From JANQSS01 sp965249735 (GTDB lineage Bacteria > Bacteroidota > Bacteroidia > Chitinophagales > Saprospiraceae), in contig CBDFMS010000024.1 in the NCBI GenBank assembly GCA_965249735.1, positions 62,001-126,000 of the forward strand: a DNA stretch of 64,000 nucleotides, read 5' to 3'. The stretch's first letter is position 1. Each line of letters begins with the position of its first letter. Made by a program: the position numbers and the translations under genes. The notes beneath the pieces were generated by a model. The model did not search any database. It was not told where the DNA came from and saw only the letters and a program-made list of their open reading frames with translations. This document shows, piece after piece, positions 34,954 through 44,190 of the stretch.

Positions 34954-37539
34954 TCACCCTTGTCCAAACATCCTGGCTGCCACCATTCCCATTTGCTGAA
35001 TTAAATTCTGGATTTTGGTTTTGTCTTCAGTTTCATAAGAATCCATCGGAAGCTGTTGTGCCAACGGCTGAAGTCCGGTAAGAATAGCATACTTTTTATA
35101 AACATCGGTGTCGTCTGAAGATAATTGCGTCGTCCAAGTTTCTAATTGAGGAATAATTATTCCGGGTGTTTCATTGACCAGATATCCGGCCCACGTTGTA
35201 AAAAATGGGAATGACATATCGAAACTCATACGATCAGCACTCCTTTTGAAAAATTCAGTTTTGCCATCAACATTTTGATCAACATAGATTTCGGCAACGG
35301 CCTGCAAAAGGGCCTGGCTTGTCGTTTGTTCATTTTGGTCTGCCCATGTTTTTGCAGCATTCGCATCATGCTCCAAAAGGCGCATTGCTGCTACTGCCTT
35401 GACACGGTTGCTCTTATCTCCGAGCGCTTTTTCTATGAGTGAAGGATTGACAACATCGAGTGCTCTTAGTGCCGCTACCCGAACGTTGGTATGTGGATCG
35501 TCTACTACGAGCTTATTAAGTTTTGATTTGATCACATCGAGATCGCTGCCGGCCTGAATCACACGTTGTCGAACTACCCAAAATGGATCTTGAATTGCTT
35601 TTGAAGCCAGCAGTTCCCGATTGGCGTAATCTTTATCTTGTAAGAGGCTAATGGCCTGCATTCTGTCCCAGACAGATGAAGCATGATTGTACAAAGCCAT
35701 CGAAGGCTTAGGACCATTGGCGTACTGCATCAACTGTGTCTTATTCGGATCCAGTATGATGAGTTCCGGGGCTTCCATGAGATTGAACGAGAATGTGTTC
35801 TCTTCGTGCTCGAGGACTATTTCATATGTCAATTTTTTACCCGAAGCGGTATAGATTTCAATTGTGGTCGGGATATAGAAAATAGGCCAATCCCTATCTT
35901 TTTGTACTTGATTGATCTGCACGGTCAGCGTATTGCTTTCGAGCGAATAGCTATAGTCCATATCAATGACCGGATGTCCGGGTTGAAGAAACCACTGATT
36001 AAAGAACCAATTCAGATCTAAACCGGTAACATGTTCAAAAGCAAGACGGAGGTCATGGACTTCCGCAGCTTCGAATGCCTTCTCATTCAAATAGTGATTG
36101 AGCGATGCAAAAAAGGCCTCTTCTCCGACAAGTTCGCGCAACATATGCAGCACCAGACCTCCTTTATTGTAGCTATGTGCATCGAACATGTCTTCTCTGC
36201 TGTTGTAGTGAAAGTTGATGAGTGGGTGAGCAGCGTATTGCGCCTGACCCAAGTATCCCTGTAGTTCATTGAATCTGTGATTATCCCCTTCTTCACGTCC
36301 ATATTTATGTGACAACCAGAGGTATTCGCTATAGTTGGCAAAACCTTCATTTAGTGTCAGGTTTGACCAACTTTCACATGTAACCAGGTCACCAAACCAT
36401 TGATGAAATAACTCATGGGCGACTATTTTATCATTTCCATTGTCAATTAGATCACCTGCGGGATGCTGAAGAAATTGACCAAATAAGCTAGCGGAAGTAT
36501 TTTCCATAGCACCGGATACATAATCACGTACAATGACCTGGCTGTATTTGTCCCAGGGGTATTGATAATTTAGGACCTCGGAGAAAAAAGTAATCATTTC
36601 CGGTGTGTGATTGAATATTTTCTCCGCGTCATCTGCATAATCGTGTTCCACCAAATATTCCAAAGGAAGGTCTCCGCATACATCTTGCTGACGGTGGAAG
36701 TCTCCGATGGCGAGCATAAATAAATAAGGGGCATGAGGTTTATTCATTTCCCATGTGTCGGTTCGCGTTCCATCTTCATGATCTTTTGAATTTGTCAGAA
36801 TTCCATTTGAAAGCGTCTCAAATTCGTCCTTTACGCGAATGCGAATTTTTTGCGTGCAACGTTCATTCGGTTTATCGATAGTCGGAAACCACTTGGAATT
36901 ACTCTCGGTCTCGCCCTGGGTCCAGATTTGCGTGGGTTTGTGCTCATTACTTTCATCTGCATCTACAAAATACAAGCCACGATCTGACATGATGGCTGCA
37001 CTACCACCAGCTTCCTCCTTATATGGGTGTGCGATATACTGAATGAATACATCAAACTTTTCTCCTCTTTTATATCCCTTGTCAAGGACAATAGTAAGTC
37101 GACTTCCATCATAGTTGTGTTCTATTGGACGACCGTTCATTGAGGTTTCGAGGATGTCAAATGTTTTAGCGTCAAGTGTAATTTCATCAATTGGATAAAA
37201 TTGTGGGGTAAACGTAAGCGTTGCCCTTCCGTTGACTGCTTTTTCAGCGTAATTGAATGAGAGGTTCAAATCTGTATGAAGCAGATCAGCTGAACGGTCA
37301 AAGGAAGATCGATATGGAGGCAAGGCCTCTTCTTCGGTTGGTTGTTCATCAGTGACGAAAACGGTGTCCGTTAAGCGCGTTTCCATAGGAATGACGGCAG
37401 CCGTCTTAGTCGTGCTGCACTGCGCGAAAAGAAGTAGAGAGAATGCCGCGAAAATTGTCGACCGCACAATTGCTGTGATGGTTGGAATATTGATCTGTTT
37501 CATAAAGAAGATTTCGTAGATGAGAAATATTAAACGCAA
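34954..37539 (-). CDS. M1-family zinc aminopeptidase
   Basis: This 861-residue exported peptidase of the aminopeptidase N/leukotriene A4 hydrolase type has a hydrophobic N-terminal region with a lipobox-like LLFAQC. It carries the substrate-binding GAMEN (VSGAMENTSASLF) and the zinc site HELFH with the distal Glu in NEGFANYSEYL. The C-terminal third is HEAT-like helical repeats (VDDPHTNVRVAALRAL, LGDKSNRVKAVAAMRLLEHD). It removes N-terminal residues from peptides. It is transcribed convergently with the gene at 34030 and lies downstream of dnaN past a strong terminator. Confidence 0.93.
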   Translation of the reverse strand: MRLIFLIYEIFFMKQINIPTITAIVRSTIFAAFSLLLFAQCSTTKTAAVIPMETRLTDTVFVTDEQPTEEEALPPYRSSFDRSADLLHTDLNLSFNYAEKAVNGRATLTFTPQFYPIDEITLDAKTFDILETSMNGRPIEHNYDGSRLTIVLDKGYKRGEKFDVFIQYIAHPYKEEAGGSAAIMSDRGLYFVDADESNEHKPTQIWTQGETESNSKWFPTIDKPNERCTQKIRIRVKDEFETLSNGILTNSKDHEDGTRTDTWEMNKPHAPYLFMLAIGDFHRQQDVCGDLPLEYLVEHDYADDAEKIFNHTPEMITFFSEVLNYQYPWDKYSQVIVRDYVSGAMENTSASLFGQFLQHPAGDLIDNGNDKIVAHELFHQWFGDLVTCESWSNLTLNEGFANYSEYLWLSHKYGREEGDNHRFNELQGYLGQAQYAAHPLINFHYNSREDMFDAHSYNKGGLVLHMLRELVGEEAFFASLNHYLNEKAFEAAEVHDLRLAFEHVTGLDLNWFFNQWFLQPGHPVIDMDYSYSLESNTLTVQINQVQKDRDWPIFYIPTTIEIYTASGKKLTYEIVLEHEENTFSFNLMEAPELIILDPNKTQLMQYANGPKPSMALYNHASSVWDRMQAISLLQDKDYANRELLASKAIQDPFWVVRQRVIQAGSDLDVIKSKLNKLVVDDPHTNVRVAALRALDVVNPSLIEKALGDKSNRVKAVAAMRLLEHDANAAKTWADQNEQTTSQALLQAVAEIYVDQNVDGKTEFFKRSADRMSFDMSFPFFTTWAGYLVNETPGIIIPQLETWTTQLSSDDTDVYKKYAILTGLQPLAQQLPMDSYETEDKTKIQNLIQQMGMVAARMFGQG

Positions 37540-37623
37540 GCATACGGTATTTGATCTCGATTACGCTAATCTTTCGACGGATCGCCTAATTCCATTGATG
37601 ATTCCAGGGTTGGAAGTCAATCT

Positions 37624-37663
37624 CCTTAGGTGCAAGGCACCTTTAAGTGCCTTGCACCTAAGG
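37624..37663 (-). terminator. Strong hairpin between dnaN and the M1 peptidase gene
   Basis: A perfect 17-bp inverted repeat (CCTTAGGTGCAAGGCAC at 37624-37640 and its complement at 37647-37663) with loop CTTTAA. A second, GC-only palindrome GGCGCG-N6-CGCGCC overlaps its right edge (37662-37679). Likely the terminator of dnaN, which ends at 37824. Confidence 0.65.
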
Positions 37664-37823
37664 CGCGCACGCACGCGCCTCGCGTTAGTTAAAACTAATT
37701 TTCGATGATTGCCGGATTATTTTCCGGGAGTTGAATCAATCTACAACGAAAGTCTATTCTCTAGTTGGAAGAGGATAAAATTGAAGACAAGGGTGGACGT
37801 TGTTTAACTTGTTTAGATGCCTT

Positions 37824-38939
37824 CTAATAGTTGAGCATGACGGGCATGATGAGCATAAGTAAGTCCTCATTCTCCGCATTTTGTTCAGGAATAAGTATTC
37901 CCGGTCTGTTTGGCTCATCTAATTTAAACACGATGTTCTCGGTATCGCTGGCATTGATCATTTCAATGAGGAATTTTGCATTGAAAGCAATGAATAAGTC
38001 CTTGCCATCATACTCACACTCGAGTTGTTCGGTGGCTTCATTTGAGTAATCAAGATCCTGAGAAGTCAATGTTAAGCTATGTTCTGTAACATTAAATACC
38101 GTTTGATTGGTCGTCTTATTGGCGAAAATCGATAGTCTTTTTAGTGATTGCAGCAAATCATTTTTTCGCACTTTCAACGTATTTGGATTGCCTGCAGGAA
38201 TTACCATCTTGTAATCCGGATATTTTCCATCCAACATGAGACATGCCAGCATTGTCGATCCACAAGTAAACATGGCATGCGATTTATCAAATTCCAGAGC
38301 AATCTCTTCTTCGTTTTCAATTATGCCTTTCAACAAAACCAATGATTTCTTAGGCAGCACAAATGAAGTCGTAACGTCACTCGACATGCCATTGTATTCG
38401 TACTTGACCAGCTTGTGCGCATCGGTCGCTACGAATGTGACGCGATTGAAATCGATTTGGAAATAAACACCCGTCATTGTCTTGCGCATTTCATCATTGC
38501 TCACAGCGAAAAGTGTTTTATTGATCGCATTCGTCAGGACTTTGGCAGGCAAATTGATCGAATCGACATCTGCTTGTCTTGGAACTTCAGGGTAATCAGC
38601 GGGATCATGTCCGCTCATACTGTATTTACCAAAGGACGAGGTAATGTCAATATGATGATTGTCAGAATTGATCTCGATGGTGATTGGCTGATTTTGCAGC
38701 GCTTTGACTGTCTCCAAAAGCATCCTGGCCGGACAAGTGAACAAACCACTATCTTCTGAGGAAACGCTCAAAGCCGTTGTAATGGTCGTTTCCAGGTCGG
38801 TAGCCGTGATGGTCAACTCATCACCACTTAACTTGAATAGAAAATCCTCCAAAAGTGGCATGACAGGATTGGTCCCTATTGGTCCAATAACCTTGTTTAG
38901 ATGAAAATACATTTCGGCACTGGCAACTGAAAACTCCAT
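37824..38939 (-). CDS. dnaN: DNA polymerase III beta subunit (sliding clamp)
   Basis: This ring-shaped processivity clamp is 371 residues from ATG 38939 (MEFSVASAEMYFHLNKVIG). The longer frame to 38969 is rejected because its start falls inside a good promoter box. Family blocks include PVMPLLEDFLFKL, LTITATDLETTI, SGHDPADYPEVP, TGVYFQ..., FVATDAHKLV and the C-terminal LIMPVMLNY (family MPMRL-like end). It is transcribed away from mreB. Confidence 0.95.
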   Translation of the reverse strand: MEFSVASAEMYFHLNKVIGPIGTNPVMPLLEDFLFKLSGDELTITATDLETTITTALSVSSEDSGLFTCPARMLLETVKALQNQPITIEINSDNHHIDITSSFGKYSMSGHDPADYPEVPRQADVDSINLPAKVLTNAINKTLFAVSNDEMRKTMTGVYFQIDFNRVTFVATDAHKLVKYEYNGMSSDVTTSFVLPKKSLVLLKGIIENEEEIALEFDKSHAMFTCGSTMLACLMLDGKYPDYKMVIPAGNPNTLKVRKNDLLQSLKRLSIFANKTTNQTVFNVTEHSLTLTSQDLDYSNEATEQLECEYDGKDLFIAFNAKFLIEMINASDTENIVFKLDEPNRPGILIPEQNAENEDLLMLIMPVMLNY

Positions 38940-38966
38940 GTTGGAATCAAGCTTTGATGAAAAGAA

Positions 38967-38974
38967 CAAAAATA
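38967..38974 (-). promoter_or_regulatory. Candidate dnaN promoter -7 box
   Basis: TATTTTTG on the minus strand (TAnnTTTG) lies 28 bp upstream of the chosen dnaN ATG and helps decide that start. A -33 element is not obvious. Confidence 0.45.
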
Positions 38975-39298
38975 ATGGAATACCGCGGAAATAGAAGGGT
39001 TTTAGTTATTCTTTCTTGATCACCAATTTTAGAATTACGAATCATTGGTAATCAATAAGATATACATTTAATTTGTTTCATTTGAATAATCCTAAAACCA
39101 ATGACATGAAGTATAACATACGTGTTGCGTGATGTCTCATCATATTTGTTGTCAATCTATCATCGAAAACCGCGTTTCGTCTACTAAAATGCGACACATA
39201 GCGTTAAAGTAAAATGAGTCGCATAAGGACGACTATAATTGTTATTTTTGGCGTTCTTAATGCAGAAGTTAAGAAATGCTCAAGCATAGATATAAGAA
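38975..39298. other. Divergent intergenic region between dnaN and mreB
   Basis: About 320 bp holding the mreB promoter and the upstream part of the dnaN promoter. I looked for DnaA boxes and an AT-rich unwinding element because dnaN is often near the origin; none is convincing. An imperfect inverted pair, GCGACACAT...ATGAGTCGC, lies at about 39190-39223. Confidence 0.45.
39243..39250 (+). promoter_or_regulatory. Candidate mreB operon promoter -7 box
   Basis: TATTTTTG matches TAnnTTTG and is 49 bp before the mreB ATG. No clear -33 TTG. Confidence 0.4.
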
Positions 39299-40330
39299 AT
39301 GAAGATTTTTAGTCTGTTTACACAAGACCTGGCCATAGATTTGGGGACGGCCAATACCCTCATCATTCAGGATGGGAATATTGTCGTCGATGAGCCATCG
39401 ATTGTGGCCATCGACCGCCGCACAGGCGAGACTATTGCTGTTGGTCATCGTGCCATGCAGATGCATGAGAAGACACATGAAAATATCAAGACGATACGAC
39501 CGCTCAAGGATGGTGTGATCGCTGATTTTCAAGCGGCTGAAAACATGATCGAGGGCATGATCAACATGATTGGAAACAAACGTCGCTTCTTCACGCATAT
39601 GAAAATGGTCATTTGTATTCCATCAGGAATCACGGAAGTCGAAAAACGAGCCGTATTTGATTCTGCTGATCACGTTGATAGTAAAGAGACCTATTTGATC
39701 TATGAGCCTATGGCCGCTGCATTAGGTATTGGCTTGGATGTGGAAGAGCCTGTGGGCAACATGGTCATTGATATTGGGGGAGGAACAACGGAAATTGCGG
39801 TTATTGCTTTGTCAGGAATCGTTTGTGATCAATCCATACGGACGGCTGGTGATGAATTTACTCTTGACATCATGGACTACATCAAACGTGCTTATAATAT
39901 GCTCATTGGTGAACGAACGGCTGAACAAATTAAAATTCATGTAGGATCGGCATTAACGGATTTGCCTAATCCACCTGAAGATTTTGCCGTAAATGGACGG
40001 GACCTCATGACCGGTATTCCACGACAGATTGTAATAGGTTATTCAGAAATCGCACAGGCACTGGATAAATCAGTTGCCAAAATTGAAGAGGCGATTTTAA
40101 AGGCGTTGGAAACCACACCACCTGAACTTGCCTCGGATATATATAAAACCGGCTTGTACCTCATTGGTGGAGGAGCATTGCTTCGCGGGCTGGATGTACG
40201 AATATCCGAACGAACTAAATTGTTAGTTCATGTGGCAGAAGATCCATTACGTGCGGTTGTACGAGGTACAGGAATTGCATTAAAAAACACGGATAAATTT
40301 TCCTTCCTGATTGATCGTAAAGGAGTTTAA
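39299..40330 (+). CDS. mreB: Rod shape-determining protein MreB
   Basis: This 343-residue bacterial actin polymerises under the inner membrane and directs sidewall synthesis. The ATPase blocks are clear: DLAIDLGTANTLI (phosphate 1), VIDIGGGTTEIAVIALSG (phosphate 2) and LIGGGALLRGLD (adenosine). It starts the operon mreB-mreC-mreD-mrdA, with 54 bp before mreC. Confidence 0.97.
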   Translation: MKIFSLFTQDLAIDLGTANTLIIQDGNIVVDEPSIVAIDRRTGETIAVGHRAMQMHEKTHENIKTIRPLKDGVIADFQAAENMIEGMINMIGNKRRFFTHMKMVICIPSGITEVEKRAVFDSADHVDSKETYLIYEPMAAALGIGLDVEEPVGNMVIDIGGGTTEIAVIALSGIVCDQSIRTAGDEFTLDIMDYIKRAYNMLIGERTAEQIKIHVGSALTDLPNPPEDFAVNGRDLMTGIPRQIVIGYSEIAQALDKSVAKIEEAILKALETTPPELASDIYKTGLYLIGGGALLRGLDVRISERTKLLVHVAEDPLRAVVRGTGIALKNTDKFSFLIDRKGV

Positions 40331-40384
40331 TGTTCAACACATTTCTAAAAATGTTGAGGCGTGATGCTCTAACTTGTAGAAGCC

Positions 40385-41188
40385 ATGATTAATTTATTTC
40401 GATTTCTTTTACGGAATAGTAGTTTCTTTTTATTTATTGTATTTGAAATTATTGCCATTTATCTAGTGGTAAACTATAATACGACCCAGCGCACTATATT
40501 TATCAATTCATCAAATAAAGTCTCCGGCTTGCTTTTGGAAAAGTATGATGAAGTACGGGATTATTTCAACCTCGCGAATATTAACCAGTCACTCAGCGAA
40601 GAAAACGCGCTCTTACTTCAAAAAATTGAAAAATTAAAACTTGAAAATCCCGGATCAACGAATATACCTTTTGGCTATAAAGAAGCCAAAGTTCTATCGA
40701 ACACGTTGGATGGGCGTTACAATCGTTTTTTGATCAATCGTGGTAATTCTTCCGGTGTAGAAAAAGGAATGGGTGTTTTATACAATAATCAACCTGTAGG
40801 AATTATTTATCAGGTCTCTCAACGTCACGCGAGCGTCATCTCGTTGTTGAATGTTAACCTGAATCTCAGTACCAGTGTAAAGGATAAAGAATATTTTGGA
40901 ACACTGACATGGTTTCCTCCTAATCCTCGTGAAGCGATACTGAATCACGTACCGGCCTATGCCGACGTCTTGTTGGGAGACACCCTCGTAACCAGTGGTT
41001 ATAGTCAGATTTTTCCTCCGGGATTACATGTGGGCAAAGTGACCCAGGTAACAACACCAAAAGGATCGAATTTGCATGAAATATATGTCGAGTTATTTGC
41101 TGATTTTGGACGAATCAATTATGTTCAAATCGTGGAAAATCTCAATCGAACGGAATTAGATTCATTGACTTTAGAATCTGATATATGA
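40385..41188 (+). CDS. mreC: Rod shape-determining protein MreC
   Basis: This 267-residue bitopic membrane protein has an N-terminal membrane helix (SSFFLFIVFEIIAIYLVV) and a coiled coil (SLSEENALLLQKIEKLKLEN). The periplasmic double beta-barrel carries the family patterns RGNSSGVEKGMGVL and DTLVTSGYSQIFPPGLHVGKV. It links MreB to the penicillin-binding protein. It overlaps mreD by 4 bp. Confidence 0.93.
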   Translation: MINLFRFLLRNSSFFLFIVFEIIAIYLVVNYNTTQRTIFINSSNKVSGLLLEKYDEVRDYFNLANINQSLSEENALLLQKIEKLKLENPGSTNIPFGYKEAKVLSNTLDGRYNRFLINRGNSSGVEKGMGVLYNNQPVGIIYQVSQRHASVISLLNVNLNLSTSVKDKEYFGTLTWFPPNPREAILNHVPAYADVLLGDTLVTSGYSQIFPPGLHVGKVTQVTTPKGSNLHEIYVELFADFGRINYVQIVENLNRTELDSLTLESDI

Positions 41189-41703
41189 AAATCCCAACCA
41201 GATATTTGATTTTCACCTTGATTATAATTTTGATTCAGGTGCTCGTCTGCAAACACATTGTTCTTGGAACAAAATCGGATCCTTATTTGGACGTTATCAT
41301 ATATCCATTGTTATTGATCATTTTGCCGGTAAATACACCAGCTGCACTTGTGGTCGTAATTGCATTTTTTAGTGGATTGGGAATAGATTTTTTTTACGAT
41401 TCTCCCGGAGTTCATACGAGTGCTCTGGTGCTGACAGGATTTTTAAGAAAGCTTATTTTGAATTTCATGGAACCCAGAATTGGTTATGCTGTAGATGATG
41501 TACCATTGCGTGTTAGTCCTTCGGATTATTGGTATTATTTATATGCTGGAGTACTTCTGGTCATTCATTTGCTTTTTTATTATACTGTATCATACTTTTC
41601 ATTGCTGTTTATAGTTAATATTCTCATGAAGACGCTATTAACTTTTCTTGTTTCCATGTTATTGATTAGTTTACATGGAATTACCTGGCGCGCATTAAAC
41701 TAG
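41185..41703 (+). CDS. mreD: Rod shape-determining protein MreD
   Basis: This 172-residue integral membrane protein has about five helices and almost no conserved motif, as is usual for MreD. The DPYLDVIIYPLLLIILPV and FFSGLGIDFFYDSPGVHTSA segments fit the Bacteroidota form. The position between mreC (4-bp ATGA overlap) and mrdA (4 bp apart) settles the assignment. Confidence 0.85.
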   Translation: MKIPTRYLIFTLIIILIQVLVCKHIVLGTKSDPYLDVIIYPLLLIILPVNTPAALVVVIAFFSGLGIDFFYDSPGVHTSALVLTGFLRKLILNFMEPRIGYAVDDVPLRVSPSDYWYYLYAGVLLVIHLLFYYTVSYFSLLFIVNILMKTLLTFLVSMLLISLHGITWRALN

Positions 41704-41707
41704 AGAT

Positions 41708-43546
41708 TTGGAGCGATATCAACAGCGAAGTAAAATTGTACTTTACGTCATAGGCCTGGCGACCGTGTTGTTATTGGTGGCAGCTGCCCGACTTCAACTC
41801 ACAGATAATTCCTATCGGACAAAAGCCGCATCGACTGCAATTGGTGAATCTGTACAATATCCGGCCCGTGGTTTATTTAAAGACCGAAATGGACAACTAC
41901 TAGTTCTGAACAAGCCGATTTATGACATTATGGTCACGGCTAACCAGGTGGCTCCTACTATGGATACGATGAAGTTTTGTCGCCTGCTCAATATTGACAA
42001 GAGTTTATTTATAGAACGAATGGACAAAGATTTCAGATCGGTGCGTTACTCGCGTCGTGTGCCTTTTATCTTTTTATCAAAAATTTCAGCTGACCTTGTA
42101 GCTCCACTTCTGGAAGTATTATATGAGTTTCCCGGATTTGATTTTGTTGTTCGAAGCAGAAGGGATTATTCTGTTCCGTATGGCAGTCATGTATTAGGGT
42201 ATATCAGTGAGGTCAATGCCGCTCAGATTGAATCTTCTGATGGTATCTATGAGTTGGGTGATTATATTGGTGCTAGTGGTCTCGAAGCCAAATATGAAGA
42301 ACAGTTGCGTGGCGCAAAAGGCGTGAAATATGTACTTCGGGATAACGTGGGTCGTGAAGTCGAACCGTTAAGAGGTGAGGCTTTGGATACCCCTGCAGTC
42401 CGTGGACGTGATATCGTCATCACCCTGGATATGGACCTGCAAGCCTATGGTGAAAAACTAATGGAAAATAAAAGAGGCGCTATTGTAGCTATTGAACCGG
42501 CTACCGGTGAAATACTTGCCTCTATGAGTTCCCCATCCTATGATCCAAATGAGTTATCGGTAGGCTATAAACGAGGTGAAGCTTATGAACGCCTAAGTTC
42601 AGATACCATGAAGCCATTGTTGAATCGAGCAATGATGTCCAAATATCCGCCCGGGTCTATTTTCAAACCGATACTATCTTTGATTGCCTTACAAAAGAAT
42701 ATCATTACTCCAACTAATTATATTACCTGTTCCGGAGGCTATACGTATTATAAAACAACCTGGAAATGTCATGCCGGAGGAGGTGTGCGTAATTTAATTT
42801 CAGCACTGACACATTCTTGTAACACGTATTATTATATAGCATATCGAAATTTATTGGAAATAGAAGGGTTTCGAAAACCTCAGGCAGGACTTGATTCCTT
42901 GAATTATTATCTATCCACATTTGGACTAGGCAAGCGGCTTGGTGTTGATATCGGGGGAGAAAGCCCCGGATTTTTACCGACTTCTGATTTTTATAAAAAC
43001 TTGTACAAAGAGGAAGGAGGACGATGGTATTCCACATTTACAATTTCCAATGGAATTGGACAAGGTGAACTTGAACTCACAACACTGCAAATGGCAAATT
43101 TAGCTGCTATTTTAGGCAACAGAGGGTACTATTATCAACCGCATTTTTTTAAAACTTTTGATGATGAGCATTATTTTGAAGACAGATTTATACCGGAACG
43201 ATATGAAGTTCCAATTGATAAAATGCACTTCGATCCTGTAGTCGAAGGGATGAGCAGAGCAATAAGCCGTGGAACCGGAATCGCAGCCTATATTCCCGGA
43301 ATCACAGTCTGTGGCAAAACGGGCACCTCTCAAAATCCTCATGGAAAAGACCATTCTGTGTTTTTTGCTTTTGCACCACGGGATAATCCGCAAATTGCCA
43401 TCGCCGTGTATGTTGAAAATGCCGGTTATGGTGCCACCTATGCAGCTCCGATAGCCAGCTTAATTATGGAAAAGTATCTTAAAGGCGAAATTAGTAGGCA
43501 GCGTAAATGGCTGGAAAACCGAATATTGAACGCTGTCATAGATTAA
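41708..43546 (+). CDS. mrdA: Penicillin-binding protein 2
   Basis: This 612-residue elongasome transpeptidase has one N-terminal membrane helix and a dimerisation domain. The transpeptidase domain has the active-site Ser in PPGSIFKP (SxxK), then SHSCNTYYY (SxN) and KTGTSQN (KTG). The frame begins with TTG at 41708, just after the mreD stop; no in-frame ATG precedes the conserved region, so the TTG start is likely. It would crosslink new sidewall peptidoglycan. rodA, the usual next gene, is absent here. Confidence 0.95.
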   Translation: MERYQQRSKIVLYVIGLATVLLLVAAARLQLTDNSYRTKAASTAIGESVQYPARGLFKDRNGQLLVLNKPIYDIMVTANQVAPTMDTMKFCRLLNIDKSLFIERMDKDFRSVRYSRRVPFIFLSKISADLVAPLLEVLYEFPGFDFVVRSRRDYSVPYGSHVLGYISEVNAAQIESSDGIYELGDYIGASGLEAKYEEQLRGAKGVKYVLRDNVGREVEPLRGEALDTPAVRGRDIVITLDMDLQAYGEKLMENKRGAIVAIEPATGEILASMSSPSYDPNELSVGYKRGEAYERLSSDTMKPLLNRAMMSKYPPGSIFKPILSLIALQKNIITPTNYITCSGGYTYYKTTWKCHAGGGVRNLISALTHSCNTYYYIAYRNLLEIEGFRKPQAGLDSLNYYLSTFGLGKRLGVDIGGESPGFLPTSDFYKNLYKEEGGRWYSTFTISNGIGQGELELTTLQMANLAAILGNRGYYYQPHFFKTFDDEHYFEDRFIPERYEVPIDKMHFDPVVEGMSRAISRGTGIAAYIPGITVCGKTGTSQNPHGKDHSVFFAFAPRDNPQIAIAVYVENAGYGATYAAPIASLIMEKYLKGEISRQRKWLENRILNAVID

Positions 43547-44130
43547 TGAATTTATTATTAGAAGAAATAAATAATTGCAAGGTCTGTCAAGCCTTTTTTG
43601 ACCACCCTTGTCGACCGGTGATGTCTGCGCATCCGCAGGCGAGAATATGCATAATTGGCCAGGCACCGGGACGAAAAGTTCAGCAAAGTGGTAAGCCCTG
43701 GGCGGATAAAAGTGGTGAAAACTTGATGAGGTGGATGAATTTAACCTCCGATGAATTTTATGATGAATCTTTGGTGGCATTACTGCCTATGGGCTTTTGC
43801 TATCCCGGGACAGGAAAATCCGGAGACTTACCACCTCGCAAAGAATGTGCACCGCTGTGGCATCAACAGGTGCTGGATAAGATGAATAGTGTCGAATTAA
43901 TTTTATTAGTGGGAAGTTACGCACAGGCATACTATCTTGCGAACCGAAAAAAAAATCTGACTGAGACTGTTCGAGCTGTAAATCAATTTCTACCAGAGTA
44001 TTTTCCGTTACCCCACCCTTCCCCTAGAAATAATATTTGGAAAAAGAAAAATCCCTGGTTTGAAGCTGAAGTGGTTCCGGAATTACAGAAGTACACGACA
44101 AAAATAAAATCTAAGGTGAATAATAAATAG
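43546..44130 (+). CDS. Uracil-DNA glycosylase-family protein with a probable iron-sulfur cluster
   Basis: This 194-residue protein starts at ATG 43546, sharing TAATG with the mrdA stop; the longer frame would lie inside mrdA. Superfamily motifs are IIGQAPGRKVQQSGKPWADKSG (motif 1) and PLPHPSPRNN (motif 3). Four Cys are spaced CxxC at the N-terminus and C-x15-C in GFCYPG...ECAPLW, the pattern of the 4Fe-4S cluster of family 4 glycosylases. It should excise uracil or a related damaged base from DNA. Its coupling to the cell-wall operon looks accidental. Confidence 0.85.
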   Translation: MNLLLEEINNCKVCQAFFDHPCRPVMSAHPQARICIIGQAPGRKVQQSGKPWADKSGENLMRWMNLTSDEFYDESLVALLPMGFCYPGTGKSGDLPPRKECAPLWHQQVLDKMNSVELILLVGSYAQAYYLANRKKNLTETVRAVNQFLPEYFPLPHPSPRNNIWKKKNPWFEAEVVPELQKYTTKIKSKVNNK

Positions 44131-44190
44131 TGAGGTCTAGGTTTAAACCTATTTAAAAATATAGAGAATCGAAATTTGTAATAATTACAC

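Noticed and set aside
38940..39298. Replication origin between dnaN and mreB
   Set aside because: No cluster of DnaA boxes and no dnaA gene; dnaN alone is not sufficient evidence.
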